In this document: piece by piece, positions 1 to 8,193 of the stretch
Position numbering within the stretch: the stretch's first letter is position 1
Layout: the number at the start of each line of letters is the position of its first letter
Origin: Streptomyces sp. MNU76
GTDB lineage: Bacteria; Actinomycetota; Actinomycetes; Streptomycetales; Streptomycetaceae
Direction of reading: 5' to 3'
Assembly (NCBI RefSeq): GCF_020982545.1
Contig: NZ_JAJKLK010000026.1
Coordinates: 154,158-218,157, forward strand
Length of the DNA stretch: 64,000 nucleotides
Program-made: the position numbers and the translations under genes
The notes under the pieces: model-generated
Seen by the model: the letters and a program-made list of their open reading frames with translations, nothing else
Databases searched by the model: none
Told to the model about the DNA's origin: nothing

Positions 1-614
1 GCCGCATCACCACGGTCGCCACGGTGGCCGTCCTGGGCCTGGGCGCCTCGATGACCGCCGCCGTGCCGGCCGCCGCGGCGGCCGGCACGGCCGCGATCAC
101 CGCGGCCGCGGCCGCCGAAGTGGGCTACGCGACCTGGCAGAAGGACGTGAAGACCGTCATCGACACGGCCACGCCCTACATTCAGCAGCGCACCGCGAAC
201 TCCTCGGGGCAGCGGCTCGCCGTCGTCTTCGACATCGACAACACGACGCTGGAGACGCACTACACGCCCTGGTACCAGCTGCCGACCCCGGCCCTGAAGC
301 CCTCCCTGGCGCTGGCCAAGTACGCCAAGTCCCGTGGGGTGGACGTCTTCTTCGTCACCGCCCGCCCTGGCATCATCGAGTCCCTCACCGAGTGGAACCT
401 GAAGAACGTCGGCTACCCCGTCGACGGACTCTATGTGCGCGACCTGCCCGATCTCTTCTCCGAGGTCTCCGCCTACAAGACCGCCTCGCGTGCGGACATC
501 GAGTCCGACGGATACACGATCATCGCCAACGTCGGCAACAACACCACCGACCTCGTCGGCGGCCACGCCGAGCGCACGTACAAGCTGCCCGACTACGACG
601 GCCTGCTGGACTGA
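1..614 (+). CDS. HAD-superfamily acid phosphatase, exported (5' end outside window)
   Basis: Reading frame is open from base 3, so the true start lies upstream and only the end of a signal peptide (an Ala-rich hydrophobic stretch) is present. The mature part carries HAD motif I as FDIDNTTLE (nucleophile and acid Asp, DxDxT), motif II in VTARPG, a conserved Lys in SAYKTASR and a motif IV-like NNTTDL. The family (class B/C or plant acid-phosphatase type) removes phosphate from small organic phosphates outside the membrane, using Mg2+. About 203 codons are visible, close to full length for small HAD phosphatases. The usual GD of motif IV reads GNN here, so substrate and activity are uncertain. 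Confidence 0.85.
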   Translation, partial: RITTVATVAVLGLGASMTAAVPAAAAAGTAAITAAAAAEVGYATWQKDVKTVIDTATPYIQQRTANSSGQRLAVVFDIDNTTLETHYTPWYQLPTPALKPSLALAKYAKSRGVDVFFVTARPGIIESLTEWNLKNVGYPVDGLYVRDLPDLFSEVSAYKTASRADIESDGYTIIANVGNNTTDLVGGHAERTYKLPDYDGLLD

Positions 615-708
615 CGCCGCCGCACCGTCCGTTCCTGGGAGCACGGCCGCCACGGTTCCGTCGGCGGCCGTGCGCCCGGGCCCGTCACCGGGGCCCTAGA
701 CTCCCGTC

Positions 709-1098
709 ATGGCCGACGACACCACGCTCGACGCGCTCGGCGCGGGCAAGTACCTGCTGGTCACCACCTACCGCAAGAACGGCACCACCGTGCCGACTCC
801 GGTGTGGGTGGTACGGGACGGCGACGCCCTCGGAGTCTGGACCGTCGCCGACTCCTGGAAGGTCAAGCGCATCCGCAACCGCGCCGACGTCCTCGTCGGC
901 CCCTGCGACGTGCGCGGCAACCCCACCGGCGACTCCGTTCCCGCCCGCGCCGAGATCCTGGACGCGGCCGGCTCCGCCGCCTACCGGCGGCTGATCGCCC
1001 GCAAGTACGGGATCCTCGGCCGGCTCACCCTCCGCGGCAGCCGACTGCGCCGCGGCGCCGACGGCACGATCGGCATCCGGATCACCCTCACGACGTGA
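709..1098 (+). CDS. PPOX-class F420-dependent oxidoreductase (split-barrel flavin family)
   Basis: A 129-residue protein starting at ATG 709. It fits the small split beta-barrel PPOX/F420 family: an N-terminal segment KYLLVTTYRKNGTTVPTPVW, then a strand with WTVADSWKVKRIRNRADVLVGPCDVRG, which is the usual cofactor phosphate-binding region, and a short C-terminal helix. Such proteins bind F420 or FMN and reduce small molecules; individual substrates are rarely known. It stands alone, 95 bp after the phosphatase. There is no strong Shine-Dalgarno sequence, only a run of C and G before the ATG. Confidence 0.85.
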   Translation: MADDTTLDALGAGKYLLVTTYRKNGTTVPTPVWVVRDGDALGVWTVADSWKVKRIRNRADVLVGPCDVRGNPTGDSVPARAEILDAAGSAAYRRLIARKYGILGRLTLRGSRLRRGADGTIGIRITLTT

Positions 1099-1114
1099 GC
1101 CTCACGCGCCGTCG

Positions 1115-1385
1115 CCCGCGTGCCCGTCCGCCACGCCCACGCCGCGATCTCGACCCGGTTCCGGGCCGCGAGCTTGAGCTGGATGGTGCCGAGGTGACGC
1201 CTCCTGCGGGCGTGGGAGTTCGAGGTCGGAAGCGGTCTCCTTCTTCGCCGTCACGTGCTTGAGGAGCCGGGCCGTCACCGACGGAGACACCAGCGAGTCG
1301 CCCCACCGCCGCCGTCCGTACGGCCTCGGGGATCACGGTGATGTCGGGCTGCGCGTCGAGGAAGAAACGGAAGCCGGCACGGTCT
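1115..1385 (-). pseudogene. Remnant of a NarL/LuxR-type response regulator
   Basis: Three homology islands lie on the minus strand in different frames. Near 1330-1385 FRFFLDAQPDITVI matches the first helix and strand of a NarL-type receiver. Near 1230-1300 EAVRTAAVG and LVSPSVTARLLKHV match the linker. Near 1125-1195 LGTIQLKLAARNRVEIAAWAW matches the end of the LuxR helix-turn-helix. The receiver body with its phospho-Asp and the first part of the HTH are missing, and no frame joins the islands. This is a non-functional relic with two internal deletions. No intact partner kinase is adjacent. Confidence 0.65.
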
Positions 1386-1515
1386 CGGCCGGGAGGTCGT
1401 CGCCGTGTTCCCGACCGCCTCCCCGCAGCCGCCCCCTGCGCTGAACCTCCTGGCCCGGCTGCCCGTATCTCCTCTCGGGGATGGCGGGAGACCGCGTGCA
1501 CGGAAGGAGAACAGC

Positions 1516-2318
1516 GTGTCGAAACCGCCCGAACCGGGCCGGACGGCGAAGCGTCCCACGATCGAGCCGACCTACGTCATGCGCCGGCGCAGGACCGAGG
1601 CCCTGGCCGAGCTGCTGCGTGAGTTCGAGCAGTACAAGGGGACACCCGCGCCCGACGACGAGTACGAGACCGTCGTCGTACCCCCCACCCCGGCATCGGT
1701 GCCGACACCGCCGCCGCCGTCGGCACCGCCCTCGGCACCGACCCCCGCGGCCGCGACGGAGCCCGCCCCGAGCGCATTCTGCCCCGGACGGAGTACGAGA
1801 CCGAGGAACTCCCCGGTCATGGTCGGCGAGGACTTCGGCTCGGACACGGTTCCGCGCCACGAGGGACACCGGCGACGGCAGCGGCGTCGGCCGCCCCGGC
1901 GACGGGCGGGCCTCAAGCGCGCCGCCGTGGTCGTCGGCGTCGGCGCGGCCGCCCTGCTGGGCTTCGGCGCCGCACTGCTCCTGCCCGGCGGCGGCACGGA
2001 GAAGGAGGCACGCGTCGTCACCCCGACCCCGACCCCGTCGGCCCCGCGACCTCGGCGCCCGCCCCGGACGACGGCGCCGACCCGGACGGCCCCGGCACCC
2101 TCCGCGAGGGCGACAGCGGCCCCGAGGTCTCCGAACTCCAGCAACGGCTGCTGCGTATCCCGAACGTGTACGACAACGGCTCCACCTCGGGCCGGTACGA
2201 CGTCGTCCTGAAGGAAGCGGTGGCGCGTTTCCAGCTCTGGTACGGCATCCGGGGCGACGAGACCGGCGTCTACGGCAACGACACCCGCAAGGACCTCGAA
2301 TCCCGCACCGTGCTCTAG
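1516..2318 (+). pseudogene. Peptidoglycan-binding (PGB_1) membrane protein, frameshifted
   Basis: The likely start is GTG 1516, after the Shine-Dalgarno GGAAGGAG. The N-terminal part has a basic helix (MRRRRTEALAELLREFEQYKG), a Pro/Thr-rich spacer and one transmembrane segment (AAVVVGVGAAALLGFGAALLL, about residues 138-158). In that frame the protein then degenerates. The C-terminal peptidoglycan-binding domain, with GDSGPEVSELQQRLL and YDVVLKEAVARFQLWYGI, is read in another frame from about 2040 to the TAG at 2316. The switch falls in a CCCCGACCCCGACCCC run. A second frame (ERILPRTEYETEEL, near 1770-1815) suggests a further pair of indels. It may be a real lesion or an uncorrected indel. The stop codon lies inside the end of the neighbouring MITE. 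Confidence 0.7.
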
Positions 2319-2483
2319 GGGGTGTTTCGAAAGTCCTGTGCGGTGCCCGCGGTGTCCGGTGCGTGCTCTCGGCGTGCCGGACGAAAGCCCTCGTACTGGA
2401 CGTACTTGGGGTCTCGGCCGGTGCGGCGAGAGTGCGTGCCGGGCGCCGTGGGTGCTGTGCGGGACTTTCGAAACACCCCCTAG
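2315..2483 (+). mobile_element. MITE-like element with 22-bp perfect terminal inverted repeats
   Basis: Bases 2315-2336 and 2462-2483 are exact reverse complements over 22 bp; they begin with CTAGGGGGTG and contain TTTCGAAAGTCC. The 169-bp element contains no long ORF of its own and no transposase. Each end carries CTAG, which fits the short target duplication of IS5-like elements, so a non-autonomous IS relative is the simplest reading. It sits between the peptidoglycan-binding gene and the phosphatase, and its left CTAG supplies the TAG stop of the former. Confidence 0.75.
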
Positions 2484-2565
2484 CCGCCCGGGCGGGGCCG
2501 CGACACCGGTGCGTCACGGGCGCAGCCGGGTTGTTGCCCCGCCCTGGACGGACCATCCTGGCCAT

Positions 2566-4956
2566 ATGGTGACGAAGGCGTCCGGCGCGTCGCGGGCTGC
2601 CACGGCCGGTGAGGCGATGGCGGTCGTCGACGCGCGCGGCCTCGTCGCGGGGTGGAGCGAAGGCGCCCGACGGCTCACCGGGTACAGCGCCGAGGAGGTG
2701 ACCGGCAGGCCGGCGGCCGACCTGGTGGACGGGGACCCGGCCGCGGTCTGGCGGACGCTGCTGACGCACGGCGACGCGGTGGTGGACCTGCGCTACCGGG
2801 ACGGACGTCGGCAGAAGGTCGCGGTGCGGATCTGCCCGGTGCGGGGCGCGAAGGGGGAGCGGCGGCGGTTCGTCCTCCAGGCCGCGCCCGACCCGACCGA
2901 GCGGGGCCTCGGCGAGCTGGCCTTCACCCAGGCCTCGATGTCCATGTCCGTCTTCGACACCGGGCAGCGCTATCTGCGGATGAACGACTGGGCGTGCAAG
3001 GTCATGGGCCGGCCCGAGGAGGAGTTCCGGCACCAATACTTCCCCGACACCGTCGAGGACGTCGAGCCCCACCAGGGCTTTCTGCGCCATCTGGAGATCG
3101 TCGTGGAGACCGGGCAGCCGGTCCGTTACGAGAGCTGGACCCGTTCGCCCTCCGGTCGCCGGATGCACGCGTGGACCTCCGAGATGTGGCCGGTGCGCGC
3201 CGCCTCCGGGGAGCTGATCGGCACCGCGCTCGCCGCCTTCGACAGCAGCGAGCAGTTCGCTGCCCGCCGGCGCCTGGCCCTGCTCAACGAGGCCGGCGGC
3301 TCCATCGGCACCAAGCTGGACGTCGTCCAGACCGCGCGTGAACTCGCCGAGCTGATCGTCCCCCGGCTCGCCGACTTCGCCAGCGTCGACCTCCTGGAGT
3401 CCGTCCTCCAGGGCGAGGAACCCGAGATGGGCCCCGTGGAGGACGGTGTGCGGCTGCTCAGGGCCGCCCATGACTCCGGTACGCCCGGTGCCCCGGAGGC
3501 GGCCATCGCGCTCGGCGCCGCCGACGTCTACCCGCCCTTCTCCCCGCCCGCCCGGGCCCTGCTCAGCGGCGAGCCCGTGCTCACCCGCACCGGGGAGCAC
3601 CAGCTCGACTCCTGGTTCGCCCAGCACGGCGCCCGCACCGCCAAACTCCAGGAGGCCGAGGCCCCCGACCTCTCCCTGATGGCCGTACCGCTGGTCGCGC
3701 GCGGCACGACGCTCGGTGTCGCCGTCCTCGTACGGACCCTCACCCCCGAGCGCCCCGACGCCTTCGACCAGGACGACGTGTCCCTGGCCGAGGAGCTCTC
3801 CAGCCGTGCGGCCGTCTGCGTCGACAACGCCCGCCGCTACACCCGGGAACGCAGTACGGCACTGGCGCTCCAGCGCAGCCTGCTGCCGAAGACGGTCGCC
3901 GGGCAGGCGGCCGTCGAGTTCGCCTCCCGCTATCTGCCGGCGCTGTCGCAGGCCGGGGTGGGCGGCGACTGGTTCGACGTGATCCCGCTGTCCGGGACCC
4001 GGGTGGCACTGGTCGTCGGCGACGTGGTCGGCCACGGCATCCACGCCTCCGTCACCATGGGACGGCTGCGCACCGCCGTGTGGGCGCTCGCCGACGTCGA
4101 CCTGCCGCCCGACGAACTCCTCACCCACCTGGACGACCTGGTCGAACACCTCGCGGCCGGCGACGGCACGGGGGAGGGGGAGATCGGCGCGACCTGTCTG
4201 TACGCGGTCTACGACCCGGTGGACCGCAGCTGCTCGATCGCCTCGGCCGGGCACGTCCCGCCCGTGGTGGTGCGGCCCGACGGCGGCGTCCAGGTCGTCG
4301 AGGTGGCGGCCGGGCCGATGCTCGGCGTCGGCGGCCTCCCGTTCGAGACCACGGAGCTCCAGCTGCCCGAGGGCTCGGTCCTCGCCCTGTACACCGACGG
4401 TCTGGTCGAGGCCCGGGACCGTGACGTCGACACGGGCACCGCCGCCCTGTGCGCCGCGCTCGAAGGGTCGGTCGACGGCCTGGAGCGCGCCTGCGACACC
4501 GTGCTGAAGGCACTGCTGCCCGAGGTTCCGGCCGACGACGTGGCACTGCTGCTCGCCCGCACCCGCGCCCTCGACGCGGAACAGGTCGCCGCCTGGAACC
4601 TCACCGACGACCCGGCGCTGGTCGCAGGCGCGCGCAAGCTCGCCACCGACCAGCTCAACCGCTGGGGCCTGGAGGAGGCCGTCTTCGTCACCGAACTCGT
4701 GGTCAGCGAACTCGTCACCAACGCCATCCGCTACGGCGGCGCCCCCATCCAGCTGCGCCTGATCCGCGACCGCACCCTCATATGTGAGGTCTCCGACGTC
4801 AGCAGCACCTCGCCCCATCTGCGCCGGGCCCGCAGCTTCGACGAGGGCGGCCGCGGTCTGCTCCTGGTCGCCCAGCTCACCGACCGCTGGGGCAGCCGCC
4901 CGAGCGGGGCGGGCAAGACCATCTGGGCCGAGCAGGCGCTGCCGCCGAGCCTGTAG
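2566..4956 (+). CDS. PAS-PAS-GAF-SpoIIE phosphatase with C-terminal HATPase domain
   Basis: A 796-residue multidomain regulator, start taken at ATG 2566 (GTG follows immediately). Approximate order: PAS at 15-100, a second PAS at 115-235 (FDTGQRYLRMNDWACKVMGR), GAF at 245-415, SpoIIE/PP2C phosphatase at 435-645 and a serine-kinase-like ATPase at 665-790. Metal-binding signatures are GVGGDWFDV, GDVVGHGIHA and LYTDGLVE; the ATPase has SELVTNAIRYGG (N box) and DEGGRGLLLVAQL (G box). In Streptomyces such proteins usually act in partner-switching, dephosphorylating anti-sigma antagonists in response to a signal sensed by PAS/GAF. No anti-sigma or STAS gene is next to it. It has the same SpoIIE-ATPase tail as the protein at 58875-61652. 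Confidence 0.92.
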   Translation: MVTKASGASRAATAGEAMAVVDARGLVAGWSEGARRLTGYSAEEVTGRPAADLVDGDPAAVWRTLLTHGDAVVDLRYRDGRRQKVAVRICPVRGAKGERRRFVLQAAPDPTERGLGELAFTQASMSMSVFDTGQRYLRMNDWACKVMGRPEEEFRHQYFPDTVEDVEPHQGFLRHLEIVVETGQPVRYESWTRSPSGRRMHAWTSEMWPVRAASGELIGTALAAFDSSEQFAARRRLALLNEAGGSIGTKLDVVQTARELAELIVPRLADFASVDLLESVLQGEEPEMGPVEDGVRLLRAAHDSGTPGAPEAAIALGAADVYPPFSPPARALLSGEPVLTRTGEHQLDSWFAQHGARTAKLQEAEAPDLSLMAVPLVARGTTLGVAVLVRTLTPERPDAFDQDDVSLAEELSSRAAVCVDNARRYTRERSTALALQRSLLPKTVAGQAAVEFASRYLPALSQAGVGGDWFDVIPLSGTRVALVVGDVVGHGIHASVTMGRLRTAVWALADVDLPPDELLTHLDDLVEHLAAGDGTGEGEIGATCLYAVYDPVDRSCSIASAGHVPPVVVRPDGGVQVVEVAAGPMLGVGGLPFETTELQLPEGSVLALYTDGLVEARDRDVDTGTAALCAALEGSVDGLERACDTVLKALLPEVPADDVALLLARTRALDAEQVAAWNLTDDPALVAGARKLATDQLNRWGLEEAVFVTELVVSELVTNAIRYGGAPIQLRLIRDRTLICEVSDVSSTSPHLRRARSFDEGGRGLLLVAQLTDRWGSRPSGAGKTIWAEQALPPSL

Positions 4957-4976
4957 AGGGCCGGAGAGTCGGAAAC

Positions 4977-5012
4977 GGCTGTCGGGGGCGGCTCACGCCA
5001 CCCCCGACAGCC
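4977..5012. terminator. Bidirectional hairpin terminator
   Basis: Arms 4977-4988 and 5001-5012 pair perfectly over 12 bp (GGCTGTCGGGGG with its complement) around a 12-nt loop. It lies between two convergent genes, so it can end transcription from both sides. There is no U tract, as is common for Streptomyces hairpins. Confidence 0.8.
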
Positions 5013-5027
5013 TCACTCCCGAAGGAG

Positions 5028-6938
5028 TCAGTGCTTGCGCAGGCGCACCGACACCCCGTGCGCCGTGAAGACCTGCTCCGCCGTCCAGCCCTCGACGGCC
5101 ACGGAGACCTCCGAGAACCGGCCCTGCAGCGACCGCGCCCCGACGACCGCGACCGTGCTGCCGGAACGCGGCGCCTGCTTCGGGTCGAAGCGGACCACCA
5201 GCTTGCTGCCCCGCTCCAGGACTGCGCGCCCGTCGACCACGAGGGCGGCGTCGGTGCCCCGGTCCAGCGTCACGTCGAGGACACCGGCCTGCGCGTAGCC
5301 GCCGCGCACCCGCACGGTGCGGTCGCCGGTGGCCAGCGTGCCGCCCTCGACCCGGACGTCACCGCGCCCGAACGCCTCCTTCGAGCCCGCCGCGAGGACA
5401 CCGGCCTCCACGACCGTGCCGCCCGTGTACCGGTTGGCCCCGGACAGGGTGAGCGTGCCGCTGCCCTTCTTGACGAGCCCGCCCGCACCGTCGATGTCGT
5501 TGCGCCAGGTGTCGGCCGCGGCGAAACCGCCGAGCGCGGCGTCCAGCGTGACGGCGACCTCCGAGTCGAAGGCGCCGTAGCCGTCCGCCGCCGCGAACAG
5601 GTTGAGCCGGCCCCACTGCTCCCAGCCGTCCAGCAGCACATAGCCCGACGGCAGCGCGGTCGTGCGCAGCACCTCGCGCCGCTGCGCCGCGTCGAGGTAC
5701 GGCAGCCGCGTCTCCAGCAGGACCTCGGCGCCCTTGGGCACGGTCAGGTCCTCGGAACGCCCGCGCCGGGTCAGCACGTACGTCAGCTTCGGCTCGACCA
5801 GCCGCGCGTTGGCGCAGCGGTCGGCGTACGGGTCCGTGTCGCTGCCCGCGGAGTGCGCGTACGCGTACAGCGTGTCGGCCGTCGTACCGGTCTCGGCCTG
5901 GAAGTACTCGGCGGCCTGCCGTCGCGCGGCGGCCTTGAGCTCGGCGTTCTTCGGGTCGGCGAGCGCAGCGGCGGCCAGGGCCGTGGCCATGACGCGACCG
6001 CCGATGACGTCGACCGCGGAGTGCATGCCGGAGATGATCCGGTCGTGGCTCGCCTCGAAGGCGCGGGTCACCATCTCCTGGAAGCGCTCGGGGACGGCGT
6101 ACGCGTAGGCCAGGGCCGCCAGGTGCAGCGCGTTGGTGTGGCCGCTGGGGAAGCCGCCGTCCTCGGCCGGATTCTCGCCGCGCTGACGCAGCAGCTGCGG
6201 GGCGACGATCACGGCGGAGTCGTACACCGGGTACCCGAACTCGTCGATCGCGCCGGTGTCGACGACCACGCTGTTCTCGTTCATCCGCCAGGGGCGCGGG
6301 TACTGGTAGGAGAACTTCGCGGGGTTGCTGGACGCGAACGGCCCGCGCACGGTGTTGACGAGTTCGGCCACCTTGCCGAGCCGCGAGGTGGTCGAGCCCG
6401 CGCCGTTCGCGGATCCGGCGGGCGCGTCGGCGGGGACGGAGTCGCTGATCTTGCCGGACGGGGTGCCGTCGGGGGCGGAGGTGATCGAGGTGACCGCCAT
6501 GGCCCCGGCCTTGTACAGGTCGGCCAGCGGGCCGAGACCGCTGATCACCGAGTAGCTCTGGTGCTGCCGGTCGGTGATGAACGCCTCGCGGGCCTGCGCC
6601 TGGGTGCGGCGGGCGGTCAGGCGCGCGCAGTAGCGCATGTTGGCGCGCAGGATCTCCGGCAGCAGCGGGGTGCCGGTGTTCCAGGCGTCGCCGGTCTTCC
6701 AGATCTCGGCGAAGCCGCCGAGCGCCCGGACCACGGCGTTGGTCTCGGGGGTCCGGTTCGCCGTGATGTTGGTGGTGTAGTCGTCGACGAACGGCGCGAA
6801 GGCGGTGGCCGCCTTGGCCTCGGGCGCCTGCCAGAGGTTCGCGACGGTCGGAGCGGCGATCAGGCCGGCCGAGACGCCGAGGGAGTTCCGGAGGAAGACA
6901 CGGCGGTTGAGCGTGTGGTGCCCGGCAGATGACGGCAT
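5028..6938 (-). CDS. Exported PAP2/vanadium-haloperoxidase-like protein with autotransporter-type repeat tail
   Basis: Start taken at ATG 6938, preceded by AAAGGAGCGGC; 636 residues. A Tat-like signal (NRRVFLRNS, then a hydrophobic stretch ending APEAKAA) sends it out of the cell. The PAP2 active-site triad is complete: KFSYQYPRP (K-x6-RP), PSGHTNAL, and DRIISGMHSAVD (R-x5-H). Members are acid phosphatases or vanadium haloperoxidases; sequence alone does not separate them. The C-terminal third has LVKKGSGTLTLSGANRYTGG and a GVLAAGSKEAFG turn, the passenger repeat usually seen in autotransporter adhesins, which is unusual on a Gram-positive phosphatase. It converges with the phosphatase gene before it and is followed by no partner. 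Confidence 0.85.
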   Translation of the reverse strand: MPSSAGHHTLNRRVFLRNSLGVSAGLIAAPTVANLWQAPEAKAATAFAPFVDDYTTNITANRTPETNAVVRALGGFAEIWKTGDAWNTGTPLLPEILRANMRYCARLTARRTQAQAREAFITDRQHQSYSVISGLGPLADLYKAGAMAVTSITSAPDGTPSGKISDSVPADAPAGSANGAGSTTSRLGKVAELVNTVRGPFASSNPAKFSYQYPRPWRMNENSVVVDTGAIDEFGYPVYDSAVIVAPQLLRQRGENPAEDGGFPSGHTNALHLAALAYAYAVPERFQEMVTRAFEASHDRIISGMHSAVDVIGGRVMATALAAAALADPKNAELKAAARRQAAEYFQAETGTTADTLYAYAHSAGSDTDPYADRCANARLVEPKLTYVLTRRGRSEDLTVPKGAEVLLETRLPYLDAAQRREVLRTTALPSGYVLLDGWEQWGRLNLFAAADGYGAFDSEVAVTLDAALGGFAAADTWRNDIDGAGGLVKKGSGTLTLSGANRYTGGTVVEAGVLAAGSKEAFGRGDVRVEGGTLATGDRTVRVRGGYAQAGVLDVTLDRGTDAALVVDGRAVLERGSKLVVRFDPKQAPRSGSTVAVVGARSLQGRFSEVSVAVEGWTAEQVFTAHGVSVRLRKH

Positions 6939-7034
6939 GGAGCGCCGCTCCTTTCGCGGTGGGTTGATCGGGTGCGGGCTGAGCGTGGAACTGACGGATG
7001 ACCGGTCCATGTCCGGTCGACGACCGGACGGTGA

Positions 7035-7949
7035 TCAGCCGGTGGCCGGTCGGAGGAGAGTACGTGCAAGCGCCAACGCCCCTTCGACCGGGGGCACTTG
7101 GAGCACATGCGGTCGCGCGGACGGTACAGCCTCGGCGAGGGCTTCGGCGAATGCCGCGTACAGGGCGGGCCGGGACAGGATCGTCCCGCCGGCCACCACC
7201 ACGTCGTCGACGGGGACCCGGCGGGCGTCGAGCCGCGCCACGAGCGAGGCGAGCGCGCGGCCCCCGTCCAAGATCACCTGGCGGGCGAGTTCCGAGCCCT
7301 CCTCGTCGGCCTCGAACACCTCGGGAGCGTGCCGGCCCCAGTCGGCGGACATCGCCGTGGCGGCCTCCAGGGCCCCGCCGAGCGCCGGCACCTCGCTCAC
7401 CCCGAAGGAGGCGACGAGCCGGTCGGCGAGCGCGTCGGGTGCCTCGCCCCGGTCGTGTGCGGCCCAGACGGCACGGCATGCCTCCCGGACCAGACCGGCG
7501 GCGCCGCCCTCGTCACCGAGAACCGCGCCCCAGCCGCCGACCTGCACCGCCGTACCGTCGGCGGACCGGCCGACGGCCACCGAACCGGTGCCCGCGACCA
7601 GTCCCACCCCTTTGTCGAAACCGGCGGCGGGAGCCAGCAGCTCGGCGTCGCCCACCACCAGGCACGGCACCTGAAGCCGTTCCTGGAGGGCGAGACGTAT
7701 CTCCTCGCACTGCCGGGGCGTCTCGCAGGCATGGGCGCCGACGGCCACGGCGGACGGAGGGGTGTGCGCGGGCAGCACCTCCCCGACCAGCGTGGCCAGC
7801 CATGCGGCCGCGGCCGTCCGGTCGTGCGGCCGCCAGCCACGGCTGGTGCGGACGTGGTCGGCGACCGGGTCCGTCCCCGTGACAGCACGGAGATGGGTCT
7901 TGGTGCCGCCCACGTCGATACCGACCGCGACGGGCCTTGAGTCCGGCAC
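7035..7949 (-). CDS. BadF/BadG/BcrA/BcrD-type ATPase, probable N-acetylglucosamine-like sugar kinase
   Basis: 304 residues from GTG 7949. The actin/hexokinase-fold phosphate loop VAVGIDVGGTKTHLR is at the N-terminus, a second glycine motif VAGTGSVAVGR is near residue 115, and the adenosine motif VVAGGTIL is near residue 260. In sugar loci this family phosphorylates amino sugars such as N-acetylglucosamine. It is transcribed divergently from the ROK regulator at 8194 across a shared operator, which makes regulation by that ROK protein likely. It would supply the intracellular kinase for the sugar taken up by the transporter at 9593-12852. Confidence 0.85.
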   Translation of the reverse strand: MPDSRPVAVGIDVGGTKTHLRAVTGTDPVADHVRTSRGWRPHDRTAAAAWLATLVGEVLPAHTPPSAVAVGAHACETPRQCEEIRLALQERLQVPCLVVGDAELLAPAAGFDKGVGLVAGTGSVAVGRSADGTAVQVGGWGAVLGDEGGAAGLVREACRAVWAAHDRGEAPDALADRLVASFGVSEVPALGGALEAATAMSADWGRHAPEVFEADEEGSELARQVILDGGRALASLVARLDARRVPVDDVVVAGGTILSRPALYAAFAEALAEAVPSARPHVLQVPPVEGALALARTLLRPATG

Positions 7950-8086
7950 GTGAGGCCTCTTTCGTCGTTGCGTTGCGATGGGCGCAGCGACGGCTGGGCG
8001 AAACCGTGCCTGGACACACAGGGTCTGTGGGGGGTGCTAGGGAAGCCCCGGGACGGGCCTCTGATGGTGCGGTAGGCGAGTACCGC

Positions 8087-8129
8087 TTGACTTCGTTAGG
8101 AAATTAACTAACGAATAAGGGTGCGTCAA
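8087..8129. promoter_or_regulatory. Divergent promoter pair overlapped by a perfect operator palindrome
   Basis: TTCGTTAG (8092-8099) and CTAACGAA (8108-8115) form a perfect 8-bp inverted repeat around an 8-bp AT-rich spacer, striking in this GC context. On the minus strand TTGACG (8124-8129) and TAATTT (8101-8106), 17 bp apart, form a good promoter for the kinase gene. On the plus strand TTGACT (8087-8092) with TAACGA (8109-8114) forms a weaker one for the ROK gene. The palindrome covers both -10 regions, as expected for an autoregulated repressor site. Confidence 0.8.
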
Positions 8130-8193
8130 GGGTGAGGACGACGGATACCGCACGACCGTGCGGCCGGACGATCGCGGCACGACTGGGGAGACC

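Noticed and set aside
1333..4818. A 1161-codon frame on the minus strand opposite the SpoIIE phosphatase gene
   Set aside because: It is antisense to a well-supported multidomain gene; its composition (Gly/Asp/Arg-rich, no domain) is what the opposite strand of high-GC coding DNA gives.
5031..6932. A 633-codon plus-strand frame opposite the PAP2 gene
   Set aside because: The minus strand carries a complete active site and Tat signal; the plus frame has none.
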